A stretch of 64,000 nucleotides of DNA. It comes from Pseudomonadota bacterium. GTDB lineage: Bacteria; Pseudomonadota; Gammaproteobacteria; Burkholderiales; Sulfuriferulaceae. Positions 40,601-48,794 of this stretch are shown here, piece after piece. The first letter of the stretch is position 1. Every line of letters begins with the position of its first letter. Location of the stretch: assembly GCA_021801025.1 (NCBI GenBank), contig JAJYYK010000004.1, forward strand, positions 124,001 through 188,000. The letters are read 5' to 3'. The notes below the pieces were generated by a model. That model was not told where the DNA came from and did not search any database. It saw nothing but the letters and a program-made list of their open reading frames with translations. A program made the position numbers and the translations under genes.

Positions 40601-41857
40601 ATGGATATTAAAACTTACATGCAGCAAGTGGGGAAAACCGCCAGAGCGGCAGCCCGTGATATTGCCCGCGCCGACACCCAACACAAAAATCGCGCTTTGT
40701 CGGCCATTGCCACGGCAATAGAACACCACCATGCGGCCTTACTTGCCGCCAACGCGCTCGACATGGACAACGCACGCGCTCAACAACTCGACATCGCGCT
40801 GCTTGATCGCTTGTTGCTCAATGACAAAACCATTGCGGGCATGGCTGAAGGTTTACGCCAAATTGCCGCGCTGCCCGATCCGGTCGGTGAAATCAACGAC
40901 CTCAAATTCCGTCCTTCCGGCATACAGGTCGGTAAAATGCGTGTGCCACTGGGCGTTATCGGCATTATCTACGAAGCGCGCCCCAATGTCACCGCCGATG
41001 CAGCCGGTTTGTGTCTAAAATCCGGCAACGCCGCCATTTTACGCGGCGGATCGGAAGCCCTGCACAGCAATCAAGTTATTGCCAATTGTGTGCGCGAAGG
41101 ACTCAAACAAGCCGGATTGCCAGAGAATTGCGTGCAAGTCATCAACACACCTGACCGTGCTGCGGTGGGCGAACTCATTACCATGCGCGAGTACGTGGAT
41201 GTGATTGTGCCACGAGGGGGGAAAGGCTTGATAGAACGACTCATGGCCGATGCACGCATTCCGGTAATTAAACACCTGCACGGTGTCTGCCATGTTTATA
41301 TTGATGTCCATGCCAATGTTGAAAAAGCGGTACGCATTGCCGACAATGCAAAAACCAGCCGCTATGGCACCTGTAATACCACTGAAACACTGCTGGTGGC
41401 TGAATCGATTGCTGCACAGGTGTTGCCGAAAATTGCCAGCATCTATCGCAGCAAAGGCGTAGAAATGCGCGGTTGTGAGCGCTCACTTTATTTTGTACCG
41501 GATGCGAAACCGGCCAGTGAAGAAGACTGGTTCACCGAATATTTGGCACCGATTATTTCCATCCGTGTGGTCAAGGATATGGATGAAGCCATTGCCCACA
41601 TTGCCCATTATGGTTCACAACACACTGATGCCATTGTGACGGAAGACTATACGCTGGCGCGTCGTTTCCTGCGCGAGGTGGATTCCAGCAGCGTCATGGT
41701 CAATGCATCCACTCGTTTTGCCGATGGCTTTGAATACGGTTTGGGAGCTGAAATCGGTATTTCGACCGACAAGATCCATGCTCGCGGGCCTGTAGGTTTA
41801 GAGGGTTTGACCTCTCAGAAATGGATTGTATTGGGCGATGGGCACGTGCGTGGTTGA
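40601..41857 (+). CDS. proA: Gamma-glutamyl phosphate reductase
   Basis: ProA is the second enzyme of proline synthesis and reduces gamma-glutamyl phosphate to the semialdehyde with NADPH. The 418 residues contain the catalytic Cys in [14 protein letters not shown], the [14 protein letters not shown] nucleotide-binding region and the C-terminal [13 protein letters not shown] segment. It leads a compact plus-strand run proA-nadD-rsfS-rlmH-maf. Confidence 0.97.
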   Translation: MDIKTYMQQVGKTARAAARDIARADTQHKNRALSAIATAIEHHHAALLAANALDMDNARAQQLDIALLDRLLLNDKTIAGMAEGLRQIAALPDPVGEINDLKFRPSGIQVGKMRVPLGVIGIIYEARPNVTADAAGLCLKSGNAAILRGGSEALHSNQVIANCVREGLKQAGLPENCVQVINTPDRAAVGELITMREYVDVIVPRGGKGLIERLMADARIPVIKHLHGVCHVYIDVHANVEKAVRIADNAKTSRYGTCNTTETLLVAESIAAQVLPKIASIYRSKGVEMRGCERSLYFVPDAKPASEEDWFTEYLAPIISIRVVKDMDEAIAHIAHYGSQHTDAIVTEDYTLARRFLREVDSSSVMVNASTRFADGFEYGLGAEIGISTDKIHARGPVGLEGLTSQKWIVLGDGHVRG

Positions 41858-42545
41858 AACGATTGCTCATGCACCCATAGGCATTTTTGGCGGCACTTTT
41901 GACCCCATTCATTTTGGTCACCTGCGTTTGGCAGAAGAACTGGCGGAATCACTGGCACTCGAAACCGTGCGGTTCATGCCAACAGGCTGCCCTCCACACC
42001 GTAAACCACCGCATACCGATGCGGCGCATCGGTTGGCCATGGTACAACGCGCCACACAAAACAACCCTCGTTTCGAGGTTGATACGAGAGAAATCGCCCA
42101 GCAAGGCATCTCTTACACAGTCGAAACCCTGCATGCGCTGCGGCAAGAATTGGGCTCACGCCGTCCCATCTGCCTGCTGCTCGGTGCCGATGCATTTTTA
42201 GGCTTGCCTCACTGGCACCACTGGGAAGAATTGTTTGATTTGGCGCACATTGCTGTGGCGCACCGCCCAGGGTTTCCACAAGTCGCCTGGCAGAACGCCA
42301 TGCCGGAATCACTGCGTGGCGTATTGTCTTCGCGTCAAAGCACGGTTACAGCGCTACAACATGCCCCTGCCGGCAACCTGGTCACACTGGCCATTACAGC
42401 GTTAGATATCTCAGCAACCCACATTCGGGACACTTTGCAAGCGGGGCGTAACCCGCGTTACTTGCTGCCGGACACTGTACTCGATTACATTTACGCCCAT
42501 CAACTTTATCTTTCACCCCACATTGAAAACACATCCAAATTATGA
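41838..42545 (+). CDS. nadD: Nicotinate-nucleotide adenylyltransferase
   Basis: NadD adenylates nicotinate mononucleotide in NAD synthesis. The motif [16 protein letters not shown] carries the phosphate-binding GxFdPxHxGH signature, and the C-terminal ISATHIRD is the second nucleotidyltransferase motif. The start overlaps the end of proA; ATG 41838 and GTG 41850 are both possible. The 235-residue version is given. Confidence 0.95.
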   Translation: MGTCVVETIAHAPIGIFGGTFDPIHFGHLRLAEELAESLALETVRFMPTGCPPHRKPPHTDAAHRLAMVQRATQNNPRFEVDTREIAQQGISYTVETLHALRQELGSRRPICLLLGADAFLGLPHWHHWEELFDLAHIAVAHRPGFPQVAWQNAMPESLRGVLSSRQSTVTALQHAPAGNLVTLAITALDISATHIRDTLQAGRNPRYLLPDTVLDYIYAHQLYLSPHIENTSKL

Positions 42546-42901
42546 ATATTGATCAAATTGTAGCCGCCGTTGTTGAAGCCATCGAAGACATTAAAGGTAA
42601 AGATATCATCGTGATGGATGTCGCCGCCCAAAGCCCCCTGTTCGAACGCATGGTTGTGGCGAGTGCCGACTCCACCCGCCAGACCCGCGCCATTGTTGAA
42701 AATGTGGAAGAAAAGCTGAAAGCTTTAGGCGTCAATGGTCGTGGACTGGAAGGCAAAACGAACGGAGAATGGGTCTTACTGGATCTGGGTAGCGTCATTG
42801 TCCATGTCATGCAACCTGCCGTACGCCAGTATTACAGCCTGGAAACCCTGTGGAGCACAGGTGCTACGCCACCCGGTACACCCACCAGTCATCAGGCATA
42901 A
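42542..42901 (+). CDS. rsfS: Ribosomal silencing factor RsfS
   Basis: RsfS binds ribosomal protein L14 and blocks subunit joining when nutrients are scarce. The 119 residues include AIEDIKGKDIIVMDVA, ADSTRQTRAIVENVEEKLKA and GEWVLLDLGSVIVHVM. Its ATG overlaps the nadD stop (ATGA). The position between nadD and rlmH is the standard one. Confidence 0.95.
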   Translation: MNIDQIVAAVVEAIEDIKGKDIIVMDVAAQSPLFERMVVASADSTRQTRAIVENVEEKLKALGVNGRGLEGKTNGEWVLLDLGSVIVHVMQPAVRQYYSLETLWSTGATPPGTPTSHQA

Positions 42902-43372
42902 ATGAAGCTTCACCTGCTTGCCATAGGTCAGAAAATGCCTGATTGGGTAAGCCGTGGCTATCAGGAATATAGCAAACGCATGACACGTGAAGTAATGTTG
43001 AACCTGATTGAACTCAAAGCTGAAAAACGCAGTAGCGCTACAAGCGTCGAACACATCAAAGCCGCAGAACGTGACCGTATCCTCGCACACCTTCCACCCC
43101 GCAGCAGCTTGTGGGTGCTGGATGAACACGGCGAACAAGTCACGACCCTGGCGCTAGCTGAGGGATTGCGCATCGCGATGACCGAAGGACAGGACATCTG
43201 TTGTGTCATCGGCGGCGCCGATGGCTTGCACGAAGACATTAAATCCCGTGCCAGCAAACTGATCGCGCTTTCACGCCTCACCCTGCCCCACGCGCTGGTG
43301 CGCGTCTTGCTGGCGGAACAACTTTACCGGGCGCTGAGCATACTCAACCACCACCCCTATCACCGTGAATAA
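42902..43372 (+). CDS. rlmH: 23S rRNA (pseudouridine1915-N3)-methyltransferase RlmH
   Basis: RlmH is a SPOUT methyltransferase that modifies pseudouridine 1915 of 23S rRNA. The 156 residues include CCVIGGADGLH, the knot-forming glycine loop, and the C-terminal ALVRVLLAEQLYRALSILNH. It starts immediately after the rsfS stop codon. Confidence 0.96.
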   Translation: MKLHLLAIGQKMPDWVSRGYQEYSKRMTREVMLNLIELKAEKRSSATSVEHIKAAERDRILAHLPPRSSLWVLDEHGEQVTTLALAEGLRIAMTEGQDICCVIGGADGLHEDIKSRASKLIALSRLTLPHALVRVLLAEQLYRALSILNHHPYHRE

Positions 43373-43967
43373 ATTCCCTCCACGCATCTATCTCGCATCA
43401 CGTTCACCACGTCGCCGCGAACTGCTCGATCAAATCGGTGTTGCGCATGACGTTTTAAATACCGACATCGACGAATCCGCTTTACCCGGCGAAACACCTT
43501 CCAGTTATGTCCTGCGCATCGCCACCGCCAAAGCATACACCGGCTGGCAAGCCATGTTAACACTCGGGCTACCCCGTCTGCCCGTTCTGGCTGCAGACAC
43601 CTGCGTGACGCTGGACGGGGAAATCTTCGGCAAACCGGGCAACCCACAAGTCGCCTCGGCCATGTTGCGGCGACTATCGGGACGCAGTCATCAAGTGTTG
43701 ACTGCCATCGCACTGTACACCGGCTCACACTGTTTCAGTGCGGTCTCCACCTCGACGGTCAGCTTTCGCAGTCTGGATGAAAACGACATCGCGCACTACA
43801 TCGCCAGCGGTGAACCTCTGGACAAAGCGGGCAGCTATGCTATACAAGGGCTCGCCGCCCAATTTATTTGTCATTTAGACGGCAGTTATTCCGGTGTCAT
43901 GGGACTGCCTGTTTTTGAAACCACCCAACTTTTGGAGCAGGTTTGGTACCAACGGCATAACAATTAA
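43365..43967 (+). CDS. maf: Maf-like nucleoside triphosphate pyrophosphatase
   Basis: Maf proteins hydrolyse non-canonical or dTTP/UTP nucleotides to monophosphates. The 200 residues start MNKFPPRIYLASRSPRRREL (GTG codon, overlapping rlmH by eight bases). They contain the ADTCVTLDGEIFGKP motif and a YAIQGLAAQF region. The YhdE-type (dTTP/UTP) is more likely than YceF, but the substrate is inferred. It is the last gene before a strong terminator. Confidence 0.92.
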   Translation: MNKFPPRIYLASRSPRRRELLDQIGVAHDVLNTDIDESALPGETPSSYVLRIATAKAYTGWQAMLTLGLPRLPVLAADTCVTLDGEIFGKPGNPQVASAMLRRLSGRSHQVLTAIALYTGSHCFSAVSTSTVSFRSLDENDIAHYIASGEPLDKAGSYAIQGLAAQFICHLDGSYSGVMGLPVFETTQLLEQVWYQRHNN

Positions 43968-43998
43968 AACGCCAGGCGCAAGCCTGGCGTTTTAATTG
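43961..43998. terminator. Bidirectional terminator between maf and the sulfur cluster
   Basis: A perfect 17-base-pair stem, 43961-43977 with 43982-43998, surrounds a GCAA loop. The arms end in AAAA and TTTT, so it works in both directions. It separates maf (plus) from the convergent DsrE-like gene (minus). Confidence 0.9.
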
Positions 43999-44038
43999 TG
44001 GTCCATGTCCAAAACCGGGACACAGATGAGACCACGAA

Positions 44039-44527
44039 TTACATCGACGGATCAACTACATAATGTTTCCGCGCTTGTAAAAATGCCACTTCAGCAAAAC
44101 CTGAAGGCACAATATCGCTTTCCTTGACCCCATAAAGACTATGGTAATCAATACCCTGCTCCATTAATGTATTATTACACACCATAAATTGTACGCCGTG
44201 ACTGCGTAAATTATCGAGTTGTGCTTTTTGATCATCGGTAGGCGCTTTCAACCAGGCCAACCCCTTGGCATACATCACCACCTTCACGTTGAGCTTGCCA
44301 CCCCAAGTATCCACAGCCTTGAGTGAATTGGCAATATTGCGCAGTTTCATGGGCAACACCATTTCGTTCGTTAAGGCCACCACCACATTCATTTTGCCGA
44401 ATTGATCATGGGTAATATGGGGTTTGACATAAGCTGAAGCCGCTGCGGCGTCATCGGCAAAAGTGGGGGTACTGAAAGCCAATGCGCTGGCGAGCAAAGA
44501 CAGCATGAGTGGATGTTGAAGTTTCAT
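44039..44527 (-). CDS. Exported DsrE-like protein 1
   Basis: This is a 162-residue protein with a signal peptide (cleavage probably after TPTFA). It is followed by a DsrE/F-like fold: an N-terminal strand KMNVVVALTN, a central strand LNVKVVMYAKGLAWL and a strand GVQFMVC with Cys117. Cytoplasmic DsrE-family proteins carry sulfane sulfur on such a cysteine; here the protein should be periplasmic. It is the last gene of the minus-strand sox cluster, 80 bases after soxB, with its own AAGGAG. A role as a sulfur carrier or binder near SoxYZ is inference. Confidence 0.75.
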   Translation of the reverse strand: MKLQHPLMLSLLASALAFSTPTFADDAAAASAYVKPHITHDQFGKMNVVVALTNEMVLPMKLRNIANSLKAVDTWGGKLNVKVVMYAKGLAWLKAPTDDQKAQLDNLRSHGVQFMVCNNTLMEQGIDYHSLYGVKESDIVPSGFAEVAFLQARKHYVVDPSM

Positions 44528-44610
44528 GGTTTGTTTCTCCTTGTAAATTTATAGTTTAAGATACGTCTGTCTGGAACTCATTAAAGAACAAATGTATCTC
44601 ATACCGAGAG

Positions 44611-46329
44611 CTAGCAATGAATTTCCAGCCCGGGATTGTTGCCTACACCCAGTAATTTGGGTTCATTGATATGGCGCAAATTGACGGTTTTCACATCGAG
44701 CAGATATTCGGAGACCACATCCCATATGGGCGCACCGGTGGCACCTTCGGCCATGGGTGCCCAGCCTGCCACTTTGTAAATTTTTGTCGGAGATATTGGT
44801 TTTCCATGCAAAGTCATGTCACTAATGCGTTGCCCGCTTGGGGCATTGGGGTTGATACTGTAGTGCATCCCGCCAACACGGATCATGTCTCCCCCCTGTT
44901 GCAGATAGGGGTCAGGGTTGAACAAATTATCGCACACGTCCTCCATAATCGATTTGATGGTGTCACCGCGCATCTCAATCAACGTGGTAGTGGGGTAAGT
45001 GATGGCGGTTTGGTCCATCAAATGTTCCATGGTGATGGTGTCGCCGGGCAATAAACTGGTGCCCCAACGAAATCCGGGCGAAAATGAAATTTCGGCGTTT
45101 TTGACTTTCATCAGGGCATCCATGATGACCTGGTCGAAGCTGCCAATAAAGTTGTCACGACGGTAAAGTAAACTTTCAGTCCCGGCAAGCGGTTGACTCA
45201 ATTGCGAGGAGAAGGGTACGCGCATGGTGTTGATCCATGACGTCATGTTCGGGTCTGCGGGCAGCAGGTTGGAAAACACCGGCATGAGCCGGTAGCGCCA
45301 ATCCTGTAACTTGCCATTGCGCACATCAAAATCCATCACACCCAGAAATTTGCCATTGGACCCTGCATTGGTGACCAGGGTGGTACCAGACGCATTCTTG
45401 ACAGGAACAGGACGCGGCACCCCATCATGGGTGTGTCCACCGAAGATGACATCAATACCTGTCACGCGCGAAGCCAGTTTCAAATCTACATCCATGCCAT
45501 TGTGCGACAACAACACCACGATTTGCGCACCCTTGGCACGCACGGTGTTAACGTGAGTTTGCAAACCTTCTTCCTGTATACCAAACTGCCAGTCTGGCAC
45601 CAGATAACGCGGGTGTGAAATCGGCACATAGGGGAAAGCCTGGCCGATGATCGCCACTTGCACCCCATTGATCGATTTGATGACCCAAGGCTTAAACACC
45701 GGATCGCCGAAATCTTTGGTGGTCACATTTTGAGCGATAAAATCGATATGTCCGGTTAAATCTTTATTGATGATTTCCGTAACACGATCTGCGCCATAGG
45801 TAAATTCCCAATGGGCAGTCATCACATCCACCCCCAGCAATTTGCTGGCATCCACCATATCCTGCGCCTTGCTCCACAACGCGGTCGCCGAACCCTGCCA
45901 TGTGTCTCCACCATCCAGCAACAAGCTGCCAGGGCGCGAAGCACGCACCTGGTCAACCAGCGTCTTCAAGTGAGCGAAGCCGCCGACCTTGCCATAACGC
46001 TGTGCCGCAGCGCGAAAATCCAGGCAAGTGAGCGCATACGCCTCTTTAGTGCCAGGACGGAGGCCGTAATAGCGCAGGAAGTGCTCACCCACCAAATGAG
46101 GAGGCTGGCCTTTCGCTGCACCCACGCCGATGTTAATGTTGGGTTCACGGAAATAAATGGGTAACAACTGGGCATGACAATCGGTCATGTGCATCAAAGA
46201 CACATTGCCAAAAGCAGGTAAATCGTAAAATCCTGTTGCTTCGCCAGCCAACGCAGAGCGACTGTTTAATACGGCACCTGAGGCGGCAGCAGTGGCCAAC
46301 AATTGTATAAATTCACGACGGTTCATCAT
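44611..46329 (-). CDS. soxB: SoxB, thiosulfohydrolase of the Sox system
   Basis: SoxB is a periplasmic di-manganese enzyme that hydrolyses the sulfonate from SoxY-bound thiosulfonate and releases sulfate. The 572 residues begin with a twin-arginine signal (NRREFIQLL...). They show MHMTDCHAQL, LLDGGDTWQGS, AHWEFTYG and FGGHTHDGVP, the metallophosphoesterase ligands in the SoxB form. A C-terminal 5'-nucleotidase-like domain follows. AGGAT precedes the first of two adjacent ATGs. It lies downstream of soxZ. Confidence 0.96.
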   Translation of the reverse strand: MMNRREFIQLLATAAASGAVLNSRSALAGEATGFYDLPAFGNVSLMHMTDCHAQLLPIYFREPNINIGVGAAKGQPPHLVGEHFLRYYGLRPGTKEAYALTCLDFRAAAQRYGKVGGFAHLKTLVDQVRASRPGSLLLDGGDTWQGSATALWSKAQDMVDASKLLGVDVMTAHWEFTYGADRVTEIINKDLTGHIDFIAQNVTTKDFGDPVFKPWVIKSINGVQVAIIGQAFPYVPISHPRYLVPDWQFGIQEEGLQTHVNTVRAKGAQIVVLLSHNGMDVDLKLASRVTGIDVIFGGHTHDGVPRPVPVKNASGTTLVTNAGSNGKFLGVMDFDVRNGKLQDWRYRLMPVFSNLLPADPNMTSWINTMRVPFSSQLSQPLAGTESLLYRRDNFIGSFDQVIMDALMKVKNAEISFSPGFRWGTSLLPGDTITMEHLMDQTAITYPTTTLIEMRGDTIKSIMEDVCDNLFNPDPYLQQGGDMIRVGGMHYSINPNAPSGQRISDMTLHGKPISPTKIYKVAGWAPMAEGATGAPIWDVVSEYLLDVKTVNLRHINEPKLLGVGNNPGLEIHC

Positions 46330-46425
46330 CGGTATATCCTAATGGGCGTTATCTACCCGTTTCTGTTATGCGGAAAAGAGCCAGCAGCGTCCCAACGATC
46401 GACTACTGGGAACAGTGACCTATGG

Positions 46426-46746
46426 TCAACTGACGCTGGTTTGCAAAGTGTCGCTGTCACCAAGATTGTCCAACCAGTTGATCACCAGCGCATCACCCGC
46501 TTTGGCCCCTTTCACCCGAAAATCAAAGAACGGGTTTTTAGAAATGGCGATACCCAAATCTGCATCGAGCACCGTTTTACCATTCAGGGTGACAGTAAGT
46601 TGTTTGATAAAATGCGCAGGAATCACCTCTCCTGTTTTGGCGTTTTTGATTAAACCTGTGTCCATGGGGTGCATGATCAATATTTTAATGTCCGCCACAT
46701 CGCCGGTACTCATCTTTGCCCGTGCTTTAATGCTGTGTTGTGCCAT
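46426..46746 (-). CDS. soxZ: SoxZ, sulfur carrier complex subunit
   Basis: SoxZ forms the SoxYZ heterodimer on which thiosulfate is oxidised. The 106 residues make one immunoglobulin-like domain: DVADIKILIMHPMDTG, VIPAHFIKQLTVTLNGK and a C-terminal region with WLDNLGD. It has no signal peptide, as usual, because it is exported with SoxY. It lies between soxY and soxB with gaps of about 100 bases on each side. Confidence 0.95.
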   Translation of the reverse strand: MAQHSIKARAKMSTGDVADIKILIMHPMDTGLIKNAKTGEVIPAHFIKQLTVTLNGKTVLDADLGIAISKNPFFDFRVKGAKAGDALVINWLDNLGDSDTLQTSVS

Positions 46747-46844
46747 GTTAACTATTCCTTGTTTGTATTGGGTTTAACTGTCATCGTTGCGGTTGCCATC
46801 ACCGCACCAGTCAGATATGCCACATTAAATTTCAGTTATTGGGT

Positions 46845-47300
46845 TTAACCGCCGCAACCGCCAGCGGTCACCTTGATCATTTTTGCTGCCGTCCACGCCT
46901 TACCGTCAGCAATGACAATGGCACGCACATTCGCAGTTTTGCCCATTTTGATCTTGGTGCCAATAAATGGCAGCGCACCATTGCTGAACCTGAAACTGGC
47001 TGCCAAAGGATTGGGGTTTTGTTCGGCAATGATGTCAATCCGTTGGGTATTGGGTATACTGCTGGTCACTTCAATCGGCACCACTGAACCGTCTTCAGCA
47101 ATGTCCGGCGCCATTAAAATGATGTCCGGACTCTCCACAAGCGTAAGATTACCCAAATCTTTAAGCACATCCGGGACGGTTTTGGCGCCAAATGCACTGG
47201 CATTCCAGCCTGCGAAGGCATTGCGGGTAGCAGACAACAGGCCCAGCATGGCAACCATGCTGCCCGCTTTGCTAAAAAATGTACGACGAGAAATGTTCAT
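46845..47300 (-). CDS. soxY: SoxY, sulfur-binding subunit of SoxYZ
   Basis: SoxY carries the sulfur substrate on the cysteine of its mobile C-terminal arm, here ending VTAGGCGG, a perfect match. A twin-arginine signal (NISRRTFFSKAGSM) precedes the Ig-like domain. The ATG at 47300 gives 151 residues; the longer frame to 47357 overlaps the preceding gene end and lacks the signal start. It is followed by soxZ and soxB. No soxX, soxA or soxCD is in the window. Confidence 0.96.
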   Translation of the reverse strand: MNISRRTFFSKAGSMVAMLGLLSATRNAFAGWNASAFGAKTVPDVLKDLGNLTLVESPDIILMAPDIAEDGSVVPIEVTSSIPNTQRIDIIAEQNPNPLAASFRFSNGALPFIGTKIKMGKTANVRAIVIADGKAWTAAKMIKVTAGGCGG

Positions 47301-47357
47301 AATGGCCTCAGTAATAATGATAGTTAAACTTGGTGAACACAAAGGTATGTTGGGCAA

Positions 47358-47885
47358 TTATTGGGCAGGCTTGTCCTGTGGGCTGGGTAAAGCCAAAGCA
47401 TAACCCAATTGCTCATAATGGGCGATGGTCGGATAAGCGCCGGGATTCACAACAGCAGGTGTACTATCACTTAATCCGTCCATGTCTTGAGGTTTTAGAC
47501 CTGCGCCATGTACGGAATTACCGCAGAACTCAACTTGTATGCCCTTGTTCGCCAAATCCGCCCAGCCATCGACAGCACCTTGATGATCCAGGTAGTTTTT
47601 CTTGGCAAACATCGCAACTTCCGGGCCTTCAATGACCACGATCAGCTTGGTTCCCGGATATGCGGTAATCCGTTTGGCAACCATCAATCCAAATGAAACA
47701 TCGCTGGTGTAATGTGCCTTTAAATCCATCACGACTTTAAGGTTGTGAAATTGCTCTGTAGAGTGATCAATAGCGGTACCACCTGGCGCAAAGCTGTCAT
47801 CATCACTGGCCAGGGCTGGCATCTGTGTTAGCAGCAAAACGCTGGCAAGAGAAAGTAACATGGTCACTGAACTAATTTTTTTCAT
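47358..47885 (-). CDS. Exported DsrE-like protein 2
   Basis: This 175-residue protein has a signal peptide (cleavage near PALAS) and a DsrE/F-like fold. Strands include NLKVVMDLKAHY, TKLIVVIEG and IQVEFC with Cys121 at the same position as Cys117 of the other exported DsrE-like protein. It is the first gene of the minus-strand sox cluster and ends next to soxY. Its upstream region faces the sigma-factor gene. A sulfur-binding role in the periplasm is inferred from the fold, the cysteine and the location. Confidence 0.75.
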   Translation of the reverse strand: MKKISSVTMLLSLASVLLLTQMPALASDDDSFAPGGTAIDHSTEQFHNLKVVMDLKAHYTSDVSFGLMVAKRITAYPGTKLIVVIEGPEVAMFAKKNYLDHQGAVDGWADLANKGIQVEFCGNSVHGAGLKPQDMDGLSDSTPAVVNPGAYPTIAHYEQLGYALALPSPQDKPAQ

Positions 47886-48045
47886 TGAAAATTCCTTCTA
47901 GGTTTAAATTTTTTACCTTGTTGCAAAATTATCCCGGACTGACATTGACATGTTAATGAGGTAAACGTAGCAAAATCCGGGTTAAAATTCGACATCAGCG
48001 CACCATACTGGTTCAAATACGAGCCAATTACCAACGTATGACGGT

Positions 48046-48067
48046 TGTACACGAATTCTGGTGTACA
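48046..48067. promoter_or_regulatory. Candidate operator, 22-bp perfect inverted repeat
   Basis: TGTACAC at 48046-48052 is the exact reverse complement of GTGTACA at 48061-48067, with an eight-base spacer. A dyad of this size and spacing suits a dimeric regulator. It lies about midway between the two divergent starts. No regulator is assigned. Confidence 0.5.
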
Positions 48068-48162
48068 CCCCTTCAAAAAATAACTATGCTACGGTAGTAA
48101 GACGGTGCAGTTAAAAGTTTATTCCAAATTTCTCACTCAAACCACGTCGAACAAAATATATG

Positions 48163-48193
48163 GAATAAGAATACGGCATACCGCGTCTTATTC
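48163..48193. promoter_or_regulatory. Dyad in the leader of the sigma-factor gene
   Basis: GAATAAGA 48163-48170 pairs with TCTTATTC 48186-48193, with an inner CGG/CCG pairing. It ends 40 bases before the sigma-factor ATG and could be a binding site or an RNA hairpin in the leader. Confidence 0.4.
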
Positions 48194-48233
48194 TGTATCT
48201 GCGGTTTAAACCCTGTTAGGTGACACATCCATT

Positions 48234-48794
48234 ATGACCATCTTTTCTTTGTTCTGCCGGGCGAACGCTTTTGATCAGCAATTTGCGCAAATTCGTCCCA
48301 AGCTGTATCGAACAGCCTATTCATGGTGTCACAACGCGGCGATTGCAGATGATTTGGTGCAAGAGGCGCTGACCAAGGGCATCAAGTCCGTCGCACAATT
48401 GCATGACCCAGCACAATTCAACAGCTGGCTATTCAGAATTATGACCAATTGCTGGCGTGACTATTTCCGGCAACACCGGGAAATGGACGATATTGATGAC
48501 ATGGACGATTGTCTGTGTGTCAACGACATCACACCAGAGGACGAACATGCCCAGTCACAAATTATTTACCGCGTACGTGAAGCAATCATGAAGCTGCCGA
48601 TGGGACAGCGTCAAGTGGTCACGCTGGTGGACCTTGAAGAGTTTTCTTATGCTGAAGTGGCAATGATATTGGCGATACCCGTGGGCACGGTGATGAGTCG
48701 CCTGTGTCGTGCACGTCAATTATTACAAACTTTACTGAAAGCGCATGCGCCGCAAATGACTACAAAGAACGGTCTGTTGAGGAGAGTTAAATAA
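48234..48794 (+). CDS. ECF-family RNA polymerase sigma factor
   Basis: This is a 186-residue extracytoplasmic-function sigma factor. Region 2 includes AADDLVQEALTKGIKSV-like DNA-melting sequences (here IADDLVQEALTKG). Region 4 includes LPMGQRQVVTLVDLEEFSYAE and VGTVMSRLCRARQLLQ, the -35-binding helix-turn-helix. Its stop overlaps the start of the anti-sigma gene by one base (TAATG), the usual coupling of such pairs. It is divergent from the sox cluster and upstream of a porin, so those are plausible targets. Confidence 0.93.
   Translation: MTIFSLFCRANAFDQQFAQIRPKLYRTAYSWCHNAAIADDLVQEALTKGIKSVAQLHDPAQFNSWLFRIMTNCWRDYFRQHREMDDIDDMDDCLCVNDITPEDEHAQSQIIYRVREAIMKLPMGQRQVVTLVDLEEFSYAEVAMILAIPVGTVMSRLCRARQLLQTLLKAHAPQMTTKNGLLRRVK

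Larger units (their letters stand above)
47886..48233. other. Divergent control region between sox cluster and sigma factor
   Basis: About 350 A+T-rich bases carry the promoters of both the sox/DsrE cluster (minus) and the sigma/anti-sigma pair (plus). Two dyads were seen and are listed separately: TGTACAC-N8-GTGTACA at 48046-48067 and GAATAAGA/TCTTATTC at 48163-48193. No gene is supported here. Confidence 0.6.
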
